DNA of 64,000 nt from Riptortus pedestris (taxonomy: Eukaryota > Arthropoda > Insecta > Hemiptera > Alydidae). This document shows positions 33,887-47,600 of this stretch, piece after piece (position 1 is the first letter of the stretch; each line of letters opens with the position of its first letter). The stretch spans positions 130,438,501 through 130,502,500 of the forward strand of contig CM032230.1 in NCBI GenBank assembly GCA_019009955.1. Reading direction: 5' to 3'. The notes beneath the pieces are model-generated. The model was given only the letters and a program-made list of their open reading frames with translations, had not been told where the DNA came from and did no database searches. A program made the translations under genes and the position numbers.

Positions 33887-36486
33887 GTAACCTCTGTCTG
33901 TACATTGATTTTTTTCGCGAAATTTCACCATAACTTTTCGTTTCACATGTCATAGACACCATAACTGCATTTTGTTTCTTTCGTGTATGTTTGTTTGTTT
34001 GTTTGTTTGTTTGTTTGTTACCTTTTCACGCATAAACGGCTGAACCGAATTTTATGAAACTTGGTATGTATATTACTACTAACCCATCTTAGACTTTAGG
34101 CTATGTTAATATTCTCTGAGACGAACAGGAGTGGGGGTTATAAGGGAGGCCTGAAATTAAAAATAGTGATATTTCGTTTCCTATTGCATTTTCGGCAATT
34201 ATGCACATAACAAAAGTTGTTCAATTTATTATTTAGAGTAACTTTTGTTATACACACTTTTGTCGTATACCTAAGTATAAAGGCGTTATACGCTAAAAAT
34301 GATAGCGGAAGTCAACAATTTTATTTGGCACAAAAGACTCAACCGAACTAAACCAAACTCGGAATGAGAATTAGCACTAACGTCTTCCTTATAATAAGCC
34401 ACTCTAACATTTCTAGGGACGGGCAGGAGTGGGGGTTATAAGGGAGGCCTGAATTTAACAGTAGTGATATTTCGTTTCCTATTGGTTTTTCGACAAACAT
34501 ACATATGGCAAAAGTTGTTTATTTTGTTATTTTCAGTAACTTTTGTTATATGCACTTTTGCCGTATACTGAAATAAAAATGAGTTATACGCTAAAAACTA
34601 TTGCGGGAGTCCACAATTTTATTTGGCACAAAAGACTCAACCGAACTAAACCAAACTCGCTATGTGAATTAATACTAACAATTTACTTATAATAAGCCAT
34701 ACTAATATTTCTAGAGACGGGCAGGAGTGGGGGTTATAAGGTAGGCCTGAAATAAAAAATAGCGATATTTCGTTTCCTATTGCTTTTTTAGCAAATATGC
34801 ACATAACAAAAGTTTTTTATTTTGTAATTTAGAGTAACTTTTGTTATATGCTTTTTTGCCGTATACGGAAGTATAAATGAGTTATACGCTAAAAACTATA
34901 CCGGGAGTCCACAATTTTATTTGGCACAAAAGACTCAACCGAACTAAACCAAACTCGGTATGTGAATTAGTACTAACGCCGTCCTTATAATAAGCCACAC
35001 TAACATTTCTAGGGACGGGCAGGAGTGGGGCTTATAAGGGAGGCCTGAAATTAATAATAGTGATATTTCGTTTCGTATTGCTTTTTCGGCAAATATGCAC
35101 ATTACAAAAGTTGTTTATTTTGTTATTTAGAGTAACTTTTATTATATACACTTTTGTCGTATACATGAGTTATACGCTAGAAACTATACCGGGAGTCCAT
35201 AATTTTATTTGGCACTAAAGACTCAACCGAACTAAACGAAACTCCGTATGTAGGTAGGTATTAACTCATCCTTGATTTTAATCTTAATTAAGTTGCAATG
35301 GAGGCATGAAATGAAAAATCGCGATATACTATTTCTTATTGGTTTTTCTGCGAACATTTCATTTCATAAGGATTGCGTTTCATAAGGAGCAAAGTATATT
35401 ACTCCCCCCCCCCTCTTCCTCTGTCTTTCACCGGAACATTAATTAATCGGAAGTAAGTAATTTCATCCTTTAATGTGTTTAAAAAATCAATTAATTCACA
35501 AAAAACGAAAGTATTTAAACATGCATAATTAGAATTGAAAATAGAATCTGAATATAAGGTAATGTTAGCTGAATTGAGAGTTAGCCGTTAGTCATGTTCT
35601 GTTGGTTAACCTGGAGCGTCAGGGACGGGTGGGGAGGCCTTCCTGTAATCTAGAACCTTTCTCACTCCCTCTTTCTTTCCTAAGTTGGTCTACACACTTT
35701 TTTCGTATACCGAATTATAAACGAGATATATGCTAAAACCTATAGCGGAAGTGAACAATTTTATTTGGGACAAAAGACCCAGCCGAAATAAATAAAACTC
35801 GGTATGTGAATTAGCACTAACGCTTTCCTTATAATAAGCCATACTAACATTTCTAGGGATGGGCAGGAGTGGGGCTTATAAGGGAGGCCTGAAATTAATA
35901 ATGGTGATATTTCGTTTCTTATTGGGGTTTCGGCAAATATGCACATAACAAAAGTTGTTTATTTTGTTATTTAGAGAAATTTGTTCAACAATTCTTTTCA
36001 ATATGAACTACCAGATACCTAACCTGAAAAAATTAATTCAAATGTATGTTAATATTTTGTCCTTAATAATTCAAATCTATGCATAATGCACAGATGATTA
36101 ACTTTTGTTTTATACATTTCTCCAGTAACAATGTGTGGAGCAAGTAATGTGCGTAGAAATATTGATATGCTCAACAATTCATTCCAATTTGAATTATGAG
36201 GTACCTCACCTGGAAAAATTAATTCAAATCTATGTTAACATTTTGTCCTTAATAACTGAAATCTATGCATAATGCAAAGGTGACGGGAAATATGACAATT
36301 TGGAGGACAGTGAAGACTTACATAAAAAATTAATTTTATTATTAACAAATGCCAACAACGGGTATTAACCCTAAACACTGGGACGGGTAAATGTCAAAAT
36401 ATGGTGCAAAGTAAAGCCTTGCCAAAAAAATACCATCACCATTCAGCCTCAAATCAATTCCCGGGCGAAGCCGGGTATCTGAGCTA

Positions 36487-36487
<1 letters not shown>
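33881..36487 (+). mobile_element. Family 1 long copy with tandem array
   Basis: Starts aaaattgtaacctctgtctg and ends CCCGGGCGAAGCCGGG, tatctgag, CTAG (36484-36487), then T. The block caggagtgggg[gc]ttataagg occurs near 34124, 34420, 34717, 35017 and 35860, mostly 296-300 bases apart. A different segment at about 35260-35690 interrupts the array. The tail region with gctcaacaattc is duplicated (35990 and 36170). No coding capacity. Confidence 0.78.

Positions 36488-36554
<67 letters not shown>
36488..36554. repeat. (TA)n between two head-to-tail family 1 copies
   Basis: Uninterrupted TA of about 65 bases directly between CTAG of one copy and the aaaattgtaacc start of the next. Confidence 0.95.
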
Positions 36555-36560
<6 letters not shown>

Positions 36561-37943
36561 GTAACCTCTGTCTGTACATTGATTTTTTTCGCGAAATTTC
36601 ACGATAACTTTTCGTTTCACATGTCATAGACACCATAACTGCATTTTGTTTCTTTCGTGTCTGTTTGTTTGTTTGTTTGTTTATTTGTTTGTTTGTTTGT
36701 TTATTTGTTTGTTTGTTTGTTTATTTGTTTGTTTGTTTGTTACCTTTTCACGCATAAACGGCTGAACCGAATTTTATGAAACTTGGTATATATATTACTA
36801 CTAACCCAACTTAGACTTTAGGCTATATTAATTTTCTCTGAGACGAACAGGAGTGGGGGTTATAAGGGAGGTCTGAAATTAAAAATAGCGATATTTCGTT
36901 TCCTATTGGTTTTTCGGCAAATATGCACATAACAAATGTTGTTTATTTTGTCATTTAGAGTAACTTTTGTTATATACACCTTTTTCGTATACCGAATTAT
37001 AAACGAGATATAGACTAAAACCTATAGCGGAAGTGAACAATTTTATTTGGCACAATAGACTCAACCGAACTAAATAAAACTCGGTATGTGTATTAGCAGT
37101 AACGCCTTCATTATAATAAGCCGTACCAACATTTTTAGGGACGGGCAGGAGTGGGGGTTGTAAGGGAGGCCTGAAATTAAAAATGGTGATATTCCGTTTC
37201 CTATTGGTTTTTAGGGAAATATGCACATAACAAATGTTGTTTATTTTGTTATTTAGAGTAACTTTTGTGATATACACTTTTTTCGTATACCGAAATATAA
37301 ATGCGTTATACGCTAAAAATGATAGCGGGAGCCAACAATTTTATTTGGCACACAAGAGACTCAACCGAAATGAAAAAAACTCGGTATTTGTATTAGCACT
37401 AACACCTTCATTATCACAAGTCATACTAACATTTGTAGGAACGGGCAGGAGTGGGGGTTGTAAGGGAGGCCTGTATATAAAAATAGCGGTATTTCGTTTC
37501 CTATTGGTTTTTCTGCAAATATGCACATGACAAAAGTTGTTTAGTTTGTTATTTAAAGTAACTTTTGTTATATTCACTTTTGTTGTATAACAAATTATAA
37601 AAGAGATATACACTAAAAGCTAAAGCGGGAGTCAACTATTTTATTCGATACCAACGGTTGAACCGATTCCAACAAAACTTGGAATATATAAATTAGCATT
37701 AATTCTTACATAGTTATAAGCTATATTAAAATGTTTAGGTTATAACGGGGGTGGGGATTATAAGGAAGGCCTGATAAAAATTTGGGATATTTAATTTTTT
37801 ATGCCAAACCAACCACGGGTACTAGCTTTGAACACTGAAACGGGTAATTGCCAAAATATTGTGCAAAGTAAAGTCTTGCCGAAAAAATACCATTATCATC
37901 CCGGCTCAAATGAATTCCCGGGCGAAGCCGGGTACCTTAGCTA

Positions 37944-37944
<1 letters not shown>
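36555..37944 (+). mobile_element. Family 1 copy with tandem array
   Basis: Starts aaaattgtaacctctgtctg, contains a TTTG/TTTA tract (about 36660-36740), and has internal units near 36846, 37143, 37443 and 37741 (297-300 bases apart). It ends gggcgaagccgggtacctta, then CTAG at 37941-37944. Confidence 0.78.

Positions 37945-38010
<66 letters not shown>
37945..38010. repeat. Compound (TA)n(TG)n microsatellite
   Basis: TA run to about 37985, then a TG run to about 38010, linking family 1 to a reverse family 2 remnant. Confidence 0.95.
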
Positions 38011-38011
<1 letters not shown>

Positions 38012-38035
38012 TTATGTGTAGAGAGAGATTTATAT

Positions 38036-38280
38036 ATTTGTCTGCTAACACTAGCGGTCGTAATTTTTGTTTGATCGTTACCAAACTTAAAATTTGAATG
38101 TAAAACAAAGATCAAGTTCGTTAAGGGCTGAAATCAAAACATTGGGAGGGGGGGTGGTTAAATGGGTAGAATTTCGAAAATTAGAAATATATCCGTTCTT
38201 ATGAACCCAGATAAATGGAAATACGTGACGCAAGTGGGAAATCTGCTTAGTTAACGCTGCGTGATGAACTTTTTCCGATC
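38036..38280 (-). repeat. Family 2 remnant
   Basis: Contains gctaacactagcggtcgtaa, a G-rich tract near 38145 and the end gggaaatctgcttagttaacgctgcgtgatgaac. It is the 5' half of family 2 in reverse orientation. Confidence 0.65.
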
Positions 38281-38649
38281 TAATTTATAATAACTAAGAT
38301 ATTTCAAATTTTCGAATTCCCCCCCTCCCCTCCTAATTCCCCACTATTCAAGTTCTGAATTCAGCCAGGAACAAATGTGATTATTAGTACTGCCATAATA
38401 GCTTCAATATCGAGTATGGTATAAAGCAGATTTCCGACATGCTGCTGTAGCATACTTGTGATCTCATCTCACCAAATATTCTCTATTTCTATGTAAAAAC
38501 CGATGAGTAAAAGGGCCGTAGAAGGGGAGGGAGGGGGTAGTTAACTAAGGGCTGAAACAAGGACGTCCAAATAACTAGAATAGTATTTGTGTTAGGAAAA
38601 AATGCATAGAAGATTAATTTTAGTTCATCAATAGTTTGTTTTTGTTGGT

Positions 38650-38876
38650 TTATTATTATTTACGTCCACTTCATGCTACTAGGCTAATCGGGACGGGTTA
38701 TTTACAGGTTACCACTCTTTTCTAGCCAGGGTGGGCTCAAGGAGTTTATTTAGTGAGTCCGTCACAAAATAAATTTCTACTGCCCCGTGCGGGAATCGAA
38801 CCCGCCGCTCGCTCTAGGTCTAGCACCCGAGATTAGGACCAACGCCCTAACTCGCACGGCCAACCTGAGCCCCTTC
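38650..38876 (-). repeat. tRNA-derived SINE, full-length copy
   Basis: On the minus strand it begins ggggctcaggttggccgtgc and has the tRNA-like head gcgagttagggcgttggtcc. It then has a B box ggcgggttcgattcccgc, a body with ccaccctggctag-type sequence, and ends in an ATT/TTA-rich tail. The A/B-box layout indicates a Pol III-transcribed SINE. Confidence 0.85.
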
Positions 38877-38879
38877 ATC

Positions 38880-39580
38880 AATAGTTTGACAAGATAGGTT
38901 CTATAACATTTTACGATTCAACTCATAATAACGGATATATTTTGAATTTTCTAGTCCACCCTTTAAACCCCCCTATACCTTGTCCGATTTCTGCCAATAA
39001 CAAATATGATCTGGGGACTTACAGTATTCCAAGCCCGAATTCAGCGATGAATTATTAGTTATTATTAGTGTTGGCAGAATTTGCATATATAGTGCATAAT
39101 ACAGGCCTCGTGAAAACAATATTTGGTATATAAGCTTGGATGACGAGGTTCGTATTATAACAGCCAATTTTTAATATGATGAGTAGGAGTGGTGGTATAC
39201 ATAAGGATGAAATCTAAAAAATCCAAATATCATGGTTAATATTCAAGATAGAGAAAACATGTATAAAACAACATGATATTTCAAATGATCAAATATCCCC
39301 CCTCTAAACCCACACTCCCAGGGGGTGATACCAGCCGTTGAGGAGCTTGATCGTTAGTTTTACATAAAACGTTTAAATATCGAGATTGGTATCGACCATA
39401 CAAAAATTGTCATCGGCAACAGACAAATACATTTATAAAAATTCGTATATAATTCTGAATAGGCCTCATGTTCGTCATCTCCATTTCGTCCATCTCCATT
39501 GAGATTTGTGGAAAATTTCGATAATCGCGTCATGAGTACGGTCTCAATAGCTGGTCCCCCTTAAGGGAAATTTGCTAATA
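38880..39580 (+). repeat. Family 2 diverged copy
   Basis: Blocks tcatcttggttaatattcaag, cccccctctaaaccc, atcgagattggtatcg and the 3' end ttaagggaaatttgctaa (CTAA about 39577-39580) are seen. The 5' part is poorly kept, and several old fragments may be joined. Confidence 0.55.
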
Positions 39581-40142
39581 TGCCTAGAAATGGACAGTCA
39601 TAGCAGTATTCTTTCTCTCCGTCTTCTGCATCCTTCTAAGGTGCTTACATTTGATCAATGATATTTTACTGAATTTATCTCTCAGAGAATAGTGTCATTC
39701 TTAATTTCTTTCTCGTCTTCTACCTTTCTTCTGAACAGTTGGCTACACCTGTTGTTGGTTGGTACCACCCATCTCATATCCGATTGGACTCCTCCGGTGA
39801 TAATATTTTTGACCACCACGATAAATTTCAATACAATTTCTTACAGTTTATTTTTTGTATTTTTACAAGGATGCCCACTCTCTGCCCTCCCCTTGTACCC
39901 AGGATTGAGACTGCTTGTAGTAATACCAGTATTAGCAGCACCACACTCCAGGTTGGCGATCTTTTATGACGAATTTGGTATTCCGAAGGCGCATTCTAAC
40001 CCACATCCACAGTATTCTTTCATTAGTGATAACCTGTCGTTAATTCAAGTCCCTGAACAAATTGAGCATACCTCTTACCTCGTTATCCTCAGTAGATATG
40101 CGTTCGACTTTTGAGACTTCGCTTCAATAGACTTAAGAAACA
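39581..40142. other. Unassigned segment
   Basis: Slightly more GC than its surroundings and open in two plus frames (39692-40114 and 39739-39969). The translations show no domain I recognise and no clear splice structure. It could be a decayed element or an unrecognised exon. Confidence 0.3.
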
Positions 40143-40494
40143 GACCAAGTTCGTTAATGGCTGAAACGGACCAGTGGAAGAGGGGGGTTTAGAGGGGGGA
40201 TTTTCGAAAATTCGAAATATCTCCGTTACCATACGTCGGATCACAAAAGTGTATAGAACCAATATTGTAAATTAAATTTACTATAAATATTGTTCTATAC
40301 ATTTATTCTCTATCTTGAATACTAACCGAGATATTGGCATTTTTATTAAATTTGGGCCCATAACGTACGACAGAATTTCCCGCCAAAAGCTAGTTCGGCC
40401 CTTTGCCGTAACTGTTTGGCTCTCGTATGAAGATTTCTCTTTTATAACTTCACGTGGGAAACCTGCTTAGTTTACGCAGCCCCTGCGTGACGGA
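40143..40494 (-). repeat. Family 2 5' half
   Basis: Minus-strand start at about 40494 (TCCGTCACGCAGGGGCTGCG), running to the aacgaacttggtct block near 40143, where it is cut before the (TA)n tract. Confidence 0.75.
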
Positions 40495-41586
40495 CTTTTT
40501 AGATGTCTAATCATATACACAGTTTCAGTACCTCTAATAACAAAGGAGAAGTTGAACCTCTCGACCCTCTTACACAAAGGAAAATGTTGAATTGAAACCT
40601 AGTGGAGCAAGGAGTAGCTTCAGGCTCAGGAAAAAAGTGACCTGAGTGATGAGACTCACTTGCAGAGGCTAGGTTCCGGAAATGGAAGATTATTCCTGCA
40701 CACCATACTTAATGGTTTAAAACTGTGGAAAATACTCAGGTACTGCAAGGACTGACTGAACCGGAAGTGACTGGTTTAGGTCATCATCTAAAGGCTACGC
40801 CTTGTAGTACAACCATGGTTTTGTTTCATAAGCTGCTCTTTTCATATTACTATACCCACCAAAATCCATAAAATGTTAATGTCCTCAAAATATGATTTTC
40901 AAGACCCTCCTCTTCATCTATGCTCAAGGACTTTACCTTCAAATATATTTGTGATAGAATCGCTGTGCCTTATGATTTGCACGAGAAGTCTCACCCTCGT
41001 TTTTTCCCATGGCCCTGATAAGATCTTTTACTTTCACTTACTTCATTTAGAACATTAACTTTGGAGTTTTCTGAGTTCAACTTTCTGGAGATTCTGATCC
41101 AAATTTGCATTTCCATTGCTTCCAACCTATTATAGTCCCTTTTCTCCTCGTAAAGCAGCAAACTCCAAACTAAAGATTTATCAAACATTTTTTGGTATTG
41201 CATTATCTGAATGCGAAGAATGGAGTTAAAGCAATGAATGGTTCAGGAAGTAGTAAGTTTATTGTGAATTCGTACATTTATTACGACTAGTTACGAGGCG
41301 TTGTGAATAAGCGTTGTACCTTTCATTCGCCTAGCTTGTATGGACGTATGTTTGATTCTATGAACGAACTTTGGAATTTAATAATGCTAGTCCGTTGTGA
41401 TACAATAAAATAGTAATCTTTTTTTTTTCCCTCCAGAACATTTTAATTTTTTTTCCCCTCGAGCAGTGTTGTTTTCCACCGGCTTATGTAACTTTTTTAA
41501 GAGAATAATTAAAAACCCTATTTGTGCATTCAGGAAAGGGATGTGGTGGGGGGTGTTTAGGAGTGACGTATTCAGATGGGTCCGGC
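40495..41586. other. Upstream region of OBP-A, no gene seen
   Basis: Non-repetitive by eye. It must contain any proximal regulatory sites of OBP-A, but I can point to none other than the TATA run. Confidence 0.5.
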
Positions 41587-41594
41587 TATATATA
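41587..41594 (+). promoter_or_regulatory. TATA box of OBP-A
   Basis: TATATATA, 39-46 bases before the start codon at 41633. The start context (caacaATG) and the spacing mirror those of OBP-B. Confidence 0.65.
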
Positions 41595-41632
41595 CTCGCG
41601 GCTAGTGAGTACTGGTCATACAGTAACCAACA

Positions 41633-44600
41633 ATGTACGCCAAACAGGTCGCTTGTATTGTTCTCCTCGCTTGCGTTGCAAGCCATGCATTTGAGGTAAG
41701 TATTTTCGGAACATGCTTCCAATTTTCAATATCATTTTTATTTATTTATTTTTCATGGACATCACATCAATGTGCCCTTTAAAAAATCAATAATCATACA
41801 ATGCCAAATAACATAAGTAAAATTTATAAATAAATATTGAACTAAATCCAATTACAAGCTTGCTCAAAGAAAATGAAATATAAAAAAATTAAGCTAACGC
41901 CATTGTTTAACACGTTGTGAGCGGGACTCCAAATTCAAATTTCATGCTAATGGCGCAAAAAAAAAGTTTTTGTTTTCTTCATATTTTATTTCATTGAGAG
42001 ATTTTATTTATCGGAAAAATATTAAAAATAAAAATCTGGCTATTATTTTCCGAGAAAAAAAAAAATTAAAGTGAATTAATTTAAAATACTTACGTGAAAT
42101 CTAAGAAATCCAAAACACGAACTTTTTTGTATTGAAAAAATTGTAAGCTCAAGGCGCAACTCTGTTTCACGCTGCTCGAACCTTTGTATAATGAATTCCA
42201 TGAAGAAACGAAGTAGAAGCCAAGAGGTGGGGGCTAGGAGTGCGTAGGAAGGGTCCCCGCCGGCGGGCAATGCGCCTGGGGGGAAAGTACTATTTGCCCG
42301 CCGGCGGGCACCTTAGCACTCAACGTGTTAAAATAGAAATTAAAAGATTGTTAATGAGCATAGTTGGAGAATGGTTAATAGGGTAATGGTGAATGGGTAC
42401 TGGGGGGGGGGGATTGGAACTAAGGTTTTTTTACTTTTCAGGTCTCTTCAGATAGACGTTTGCTACACGAGAGCAAGTGCTAACCTAGGACAAAGTTAAG
42501 TAAACAGAAAAGTTTTAGACTGTAAGACCAACAGCTAAATCAAACTAGTCTGTCGTCTAGTTTTAAGAGCAGTCAGGTCAACATCCAGGACTTTTGGGCA
42601 CTGATGATGGTGCACTGCATCGAAAGCGCTCATTAATTTTAATAAATTACTACAGTAGAAGCCTAGCCATTCTTTCATCTACCTACATTAGAAGTTACTT
42701 CCACCTGCCAGAATACCAACTCAGAACTTGAAATTAATTGTCAAAATTAAATAATCAGAATGTTTAACTTATAAATTGAATATATGCCCTGAAACGTATA
42801 TCGTGTATCACTCTGTACGTGACCTACTGAAATAAAAACCAGCTTATAAATAGCAATCATTAACAATTAAATTTTCTTTGCAGGTTCAGCTCAGTGATAA
42901 GGCAAAGGCTTTAGTCGAAGTGTGCAGGAAAGAAAATAACCTTGAGATGGGTATGTTGTGGATCGTATATTATTTATTTTAGTTAAGTCTTATTCAAATT
43001 CCTTCCGTACATTTTCACATGTTTCAAACTTTATAATTTGAATATGGCTAAATTTTTAAAATGGAAAATAAGGAGGAAATGTTGTACATGGTTTGAATTA
43101 AAATAGATATTTATGTCAATAGCGTGTACAAATTCCTTTACTGTGAGTACTAAATGTCTCTTGAACTTTCTTTGAAAGAAAATGATCTCTCGTAATGAAT
43201 AAATGACCTTCTATGTTCAGGTATCTATTTGACAAAGACTTTACTCTGATGAACTTGAGGTCAGAACTAAAATTAAATAGATTGGAAATAGTGAATATGG
43301 TGGTTATTTAGATCGTATCATGATTTTCTTTGGACTGAAGACAACCACCAATACGTCCAAATCGATTTCTTGGAGTTATTGGCTTTCACTTAGAAAAGTA
43401 GAGTATTTATTGTTTCATTATTTGGTGAAACTTGGGCTCTTACAAGAAAAATAATGGAGCTGAGAAAACATCTATAGACGAATATGAATCAGATGAATAA
43501 AATTATGAAATGTGGGAGGAAGTATTAGAGATTGCAAGTATAAACCCTTAACAAATAATATCCATGTAAGAAAATGGTACGAACAAATAAGTATTACAAC
43601 CAAAAAGATATTTTTGTAGTTCAGGCTACCCAAGTGGATTAAGGCGTTGGTCTTAATACACTTGATAACCCTAGAGCCATCGGTTTGATACCGAAGGTGT
43701 ATAAGAATTTATTTAGTCAAGAACTCACTACATAAAATCCTTAATCCCATTCTGGCTAGAGAAACTTGTAACTTATAGATACCCCGTCTCTCTTAGCCTC
43801 TGTAGTCCAATGCGGGCGTTAATAAATAACCAAAACATTTTTATGTACTTTTCACAACTTCATTTGATCTTGGATAGACGAAATTGTCCAATCCCAGTAT
43901 TATGGCTCCCCAGAATTTTGAACGATTCCATGACCCCTCTCCACCTACCTAGGTTAAACTATACTAATTGTATCAGAATACAAATTAATTTATACATTTG
44001 TATGATCATTTCAGATCAAATAAAAGATGCGGTTGAAGCACTGAAAGTTCCTGAAACTGAAGCTGGAAAAGTAAGTACTGGTTAATTTACTTATTTATTT
44101 ATAATTTAGAAAATTTAATAAGAAAGTAACATAAAGTGTGTTGGTAACAACGAATTAAGCAAAGAAGAACTCGAATCGTCCAACTCTGAATGGAAAAAGT
44201 CCTTCATAGAAATCTGCTAAAGGTTGCTTCAGGAGCTGCATGGATGGCCATTGACCACCTGCTGTAAGGAATGAGTCCTTGATATCATCCCACTTTCTAT
44301 TCTATATTTCTTCCGTGATAAGATGCAGGACTTCAGTTTTAAACTAGACGTGCTGTATTTATTAATAGTCTCTTGAAATAAAAAATTATGAGTAGGAGTT
44401 AGAGCTTAATGAAATCTAAATAGTAAGGTAGTAGTTAAAATCGTAATAGCTGATTTCCCTTAAGACAAAAAAATTTACACAGGGTGAATTTCGAAAATTT
44501 GAAATATCTCCGCTGATATAAGTCAGATCGAAAAATGTAAAGGACCATTTTTATTGCAAATTAAATTACCTATAAATGTTGTATATGCTTATTTTCTCTA

Positions 44601-47600
44601 TCATGAATTACCAAGAAATTTTTCGGTTTTCAGCAATAAGTAAACCCCCATTCCTACTCATGTCATATTAACGATAAGCTGATATATTATTAACCATTTT
44701 ATTCTAAGCTATTATACCAAATATTGTTTTCAAGGGATCTTTATTTTGCGAGATACAAGCAAATCCGTTGAATGATGACGGTATCATTAAGATTTTACGC
44801 TCTTGTTTCGAAAATATTTATTTGACCTAAAACATACTCCTTATTTAACCTTTTGTGGCAACACAAAAGATCATATTTGTTATTGGTTGAAATCAGACAT
44901 AAAATAGAAAGGATTTAGAGGAGAGGGATTCGAAGATTCGAAATATATCCATTATTATGAGTCGGGTCTTAAAAATTGTATAAAACCAATCCTTTTTACC
45001 AAACCTTGTTAAGCTGTTGATGCTCTATGCATTTACTTACTCATTGAGTTAATAGTACTTCCTTACTCCTTACAGCCCTCAGTAATCCCCCCCCCCACCT
45101 CATTTTTAAGAGAAATCGAAGATATGTGGTGAGATATGGTCACAAGTATGCTACTAGACCACATGGAAATCTGCTTAGTTTACGCAGTCCCTGCGTGATT
45201 TTATGCCTCCATTTTTCATTCGTTCTATGAAAAGAGAGGCTTTATTTTCTTTACGCTGGAATTGATGTTCTATACATTATTTTCAAACCCCAATATTAAG
45301 CCAGTTATTTGGATATTCTGTATTAGGTAAACCCCCACGCCTAGTTGTTCGCAGGAAGCCAATGGACCACTAAATATTTCATGCCTAGATTAAATTTCAA
45401 GTCCGATTCACATCTGGAGATATAGAGAATCTAATCCGAGATTTCATCACTAGCATGTCATTGCAGGAGTTCGCGCTGTCCTTGTTAAGTTGCCACTTCA
45501 CCAGATGCTTAAAATGAGCTGGATGATATATTAACTGAATGACAGTTAATTATATATTATTAAAATAAAAATATAATGTAGCCTATGTACGTGAATACGC
45601 CATATCTGTGCCACATTAATAACTATAGATCTAAGTTACCTTTGTGATTTTTTTTTTAAATTAAGAAGGTGTAAATAATTTCATTGTCTCGTTTTTTCAG
45701 TGCTTCGTTGAGTGCATGTACGAGAAGGCAGAATTGGTGAGTCTATTTTTTTTTTCGTAATCACTATTTTAGCTATCTATATTTGGACGAGTTATTGCAA
45801 TTTTCATATTTTCCGTTTGTGTGTGAAAGTATGAAGTTATTGATGACTTTAGTGTTGGACAGTTTCATACTTATAAACTTAAATGTATAAATTATATAAA
45901 ATTATTCTGCACATTAATGAAGTTATAAATTTATTTGATTCCAGGTGAAAGACGGGCAAATAAATGTTGAGAGAATAAAAGCTCTCAATGCTAAGAAGCT
46001 TGCCGACCATCCTGAAATGCTGGAAAAAGTAAACCAAGTTACTGATAAGTGTTCAAAAGGTAAAAACCAAAAAAGAACAGCATCCATAATATTGGCAATG
46101 GATATATAGTTTGACATACAATTTAAATTTTAATTGAGATATTAGTTTTACCGGTTGCAGTGTTACTCTATTGTAAATATCTAATGAGAAATATTTATTT
46201 ACAGTCCAAAACCCAGGAGGCAAGTGTGCTTTTGGAGTGGAAATACTGAAATGTGCTCTCTCGACTGGAAAAGAGGTAAACATTATTCTTTTCTATGTTC
46301 TTAAGGATAGGTTATTAATACCAAGATATTGATAGATATTATAAAGTATCATTCGGAGGGGTCCCCTGGGAGTGCTGGTAATGGAGTCTTTTTTACTTTA
46401 CCCGCACCAGTTACTTATTTCTAAAACAGTGATTTACGTTATCGTTAAATTGATAAAAGTAATGAACATATGTTTGAAATAATGTATTTAACAAGTTTCA
46501 AATATAAATTTCGTCGTTGGATAGCCATTCGCCCAGGGATAAGTAAAAAAAATACACTTCCTTAATAAAAGTTTACTATTACTGAACCATGAGTCATTGT
46601 AACAGCCGATTTCTTGTCTGCAAATTCTTAGACTGCATCTAAATACTGGACCTCTTTTTTTATGAAATATAATCCTCATGAAGTGTCCTTTTCTAAATTT
46701 TCTTGATTTATACAACAATCAACACCTCTGCAAAGCTATTTTATATATAACATATGCTATTTCTTCTGATTTAAGAACAACCAACCAACTAGAGTCTTGT
46801 TAATTTTCAATGATCACAGTTACTTCAAAAAGTAACTGGTGTAGGTAAAGTAAAAAAGACCCTGGTAATGTAATAAATAGGTGATATCTGGAGTAGAAAA
46901 TTCATTTTATTTAGCAAATGAAGATCTTCTGGAACATACCATGAGAATGCAACAAACATTACTGAATTAAGTTAGCCATGTGAGCTAAAGCGTTGACCTT
47001 TATCTCACATGGAAAACCTGGAGTGGCGAGTTCGATTCTCGACTGGGGAAAGGAAATTATTTAGTGACTGAATTCATTAAATAACATCCTAAAATCCCAC
47101 CCTGGCTAGAAAAGAGTGGTAACCTGTAGATAACCCGCCCCAATTAGCCTCAGGTGCAAAAAAGTGGACGTTAAGAAATAATAATACAGAATTAATGGCA
47201 TGCTCTCCCTCTCACCGAATACTGTGTGGCAAATCGGCATCCTTGAGCCAATCCTATACTCATTATTCTTCTTAAATTTAATAATAACACAATAATTGCT
47301 AATTTGCTTTCGACTTGAATGAATATTACCAACTTTTCGAATGAGTTCTGGACGTGCAATATTTTCGGATTTATCATCAATCATTTTAGGAATTTCCCCT
47401 TAAGGAAGACCAGGACCTTGGGTTGTACTTATGAATCGATTTTTGAAAACGCCTTCAAATATCCATCGATTCTACCCAGGAGGTGGCGAATATGCGGTCT
47501 CCTATGATGTTCATATATTTATGTGTGTGAGTGTGTTTGTGTGTGTGTAAATATATACCTTATTATTAGTTGTATCGAAAAATGTTATTATTATTATAAA

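Noticed and set aside
33756..33962. Open frames made of IYIYIY or YIYIYI repeats (also at 36342, 37859, 49042, 51492, 57225)
   Set aside because: They are translations of TA microsatellites inside repeats, not genes.
20862..37944. CRISPR-like or bacterial repeat array
   Set aside because: The repeated units are about 297 bp without short regular spacers and belong to a transposon; the genome is eukaryotic.
38760..38876. Possible tRNA gene on the minus strand
   Set aside because: It has A/B-box-like sequence but no closed cloverleaf, and it is part of a SINE present in at least nine copies.
39692..40114. 140-residue open frame as a gene
   Set aside because: No recognised domain, two frames are open together, and no supporting splice or promoter signals are visible. 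Left as unassigned.
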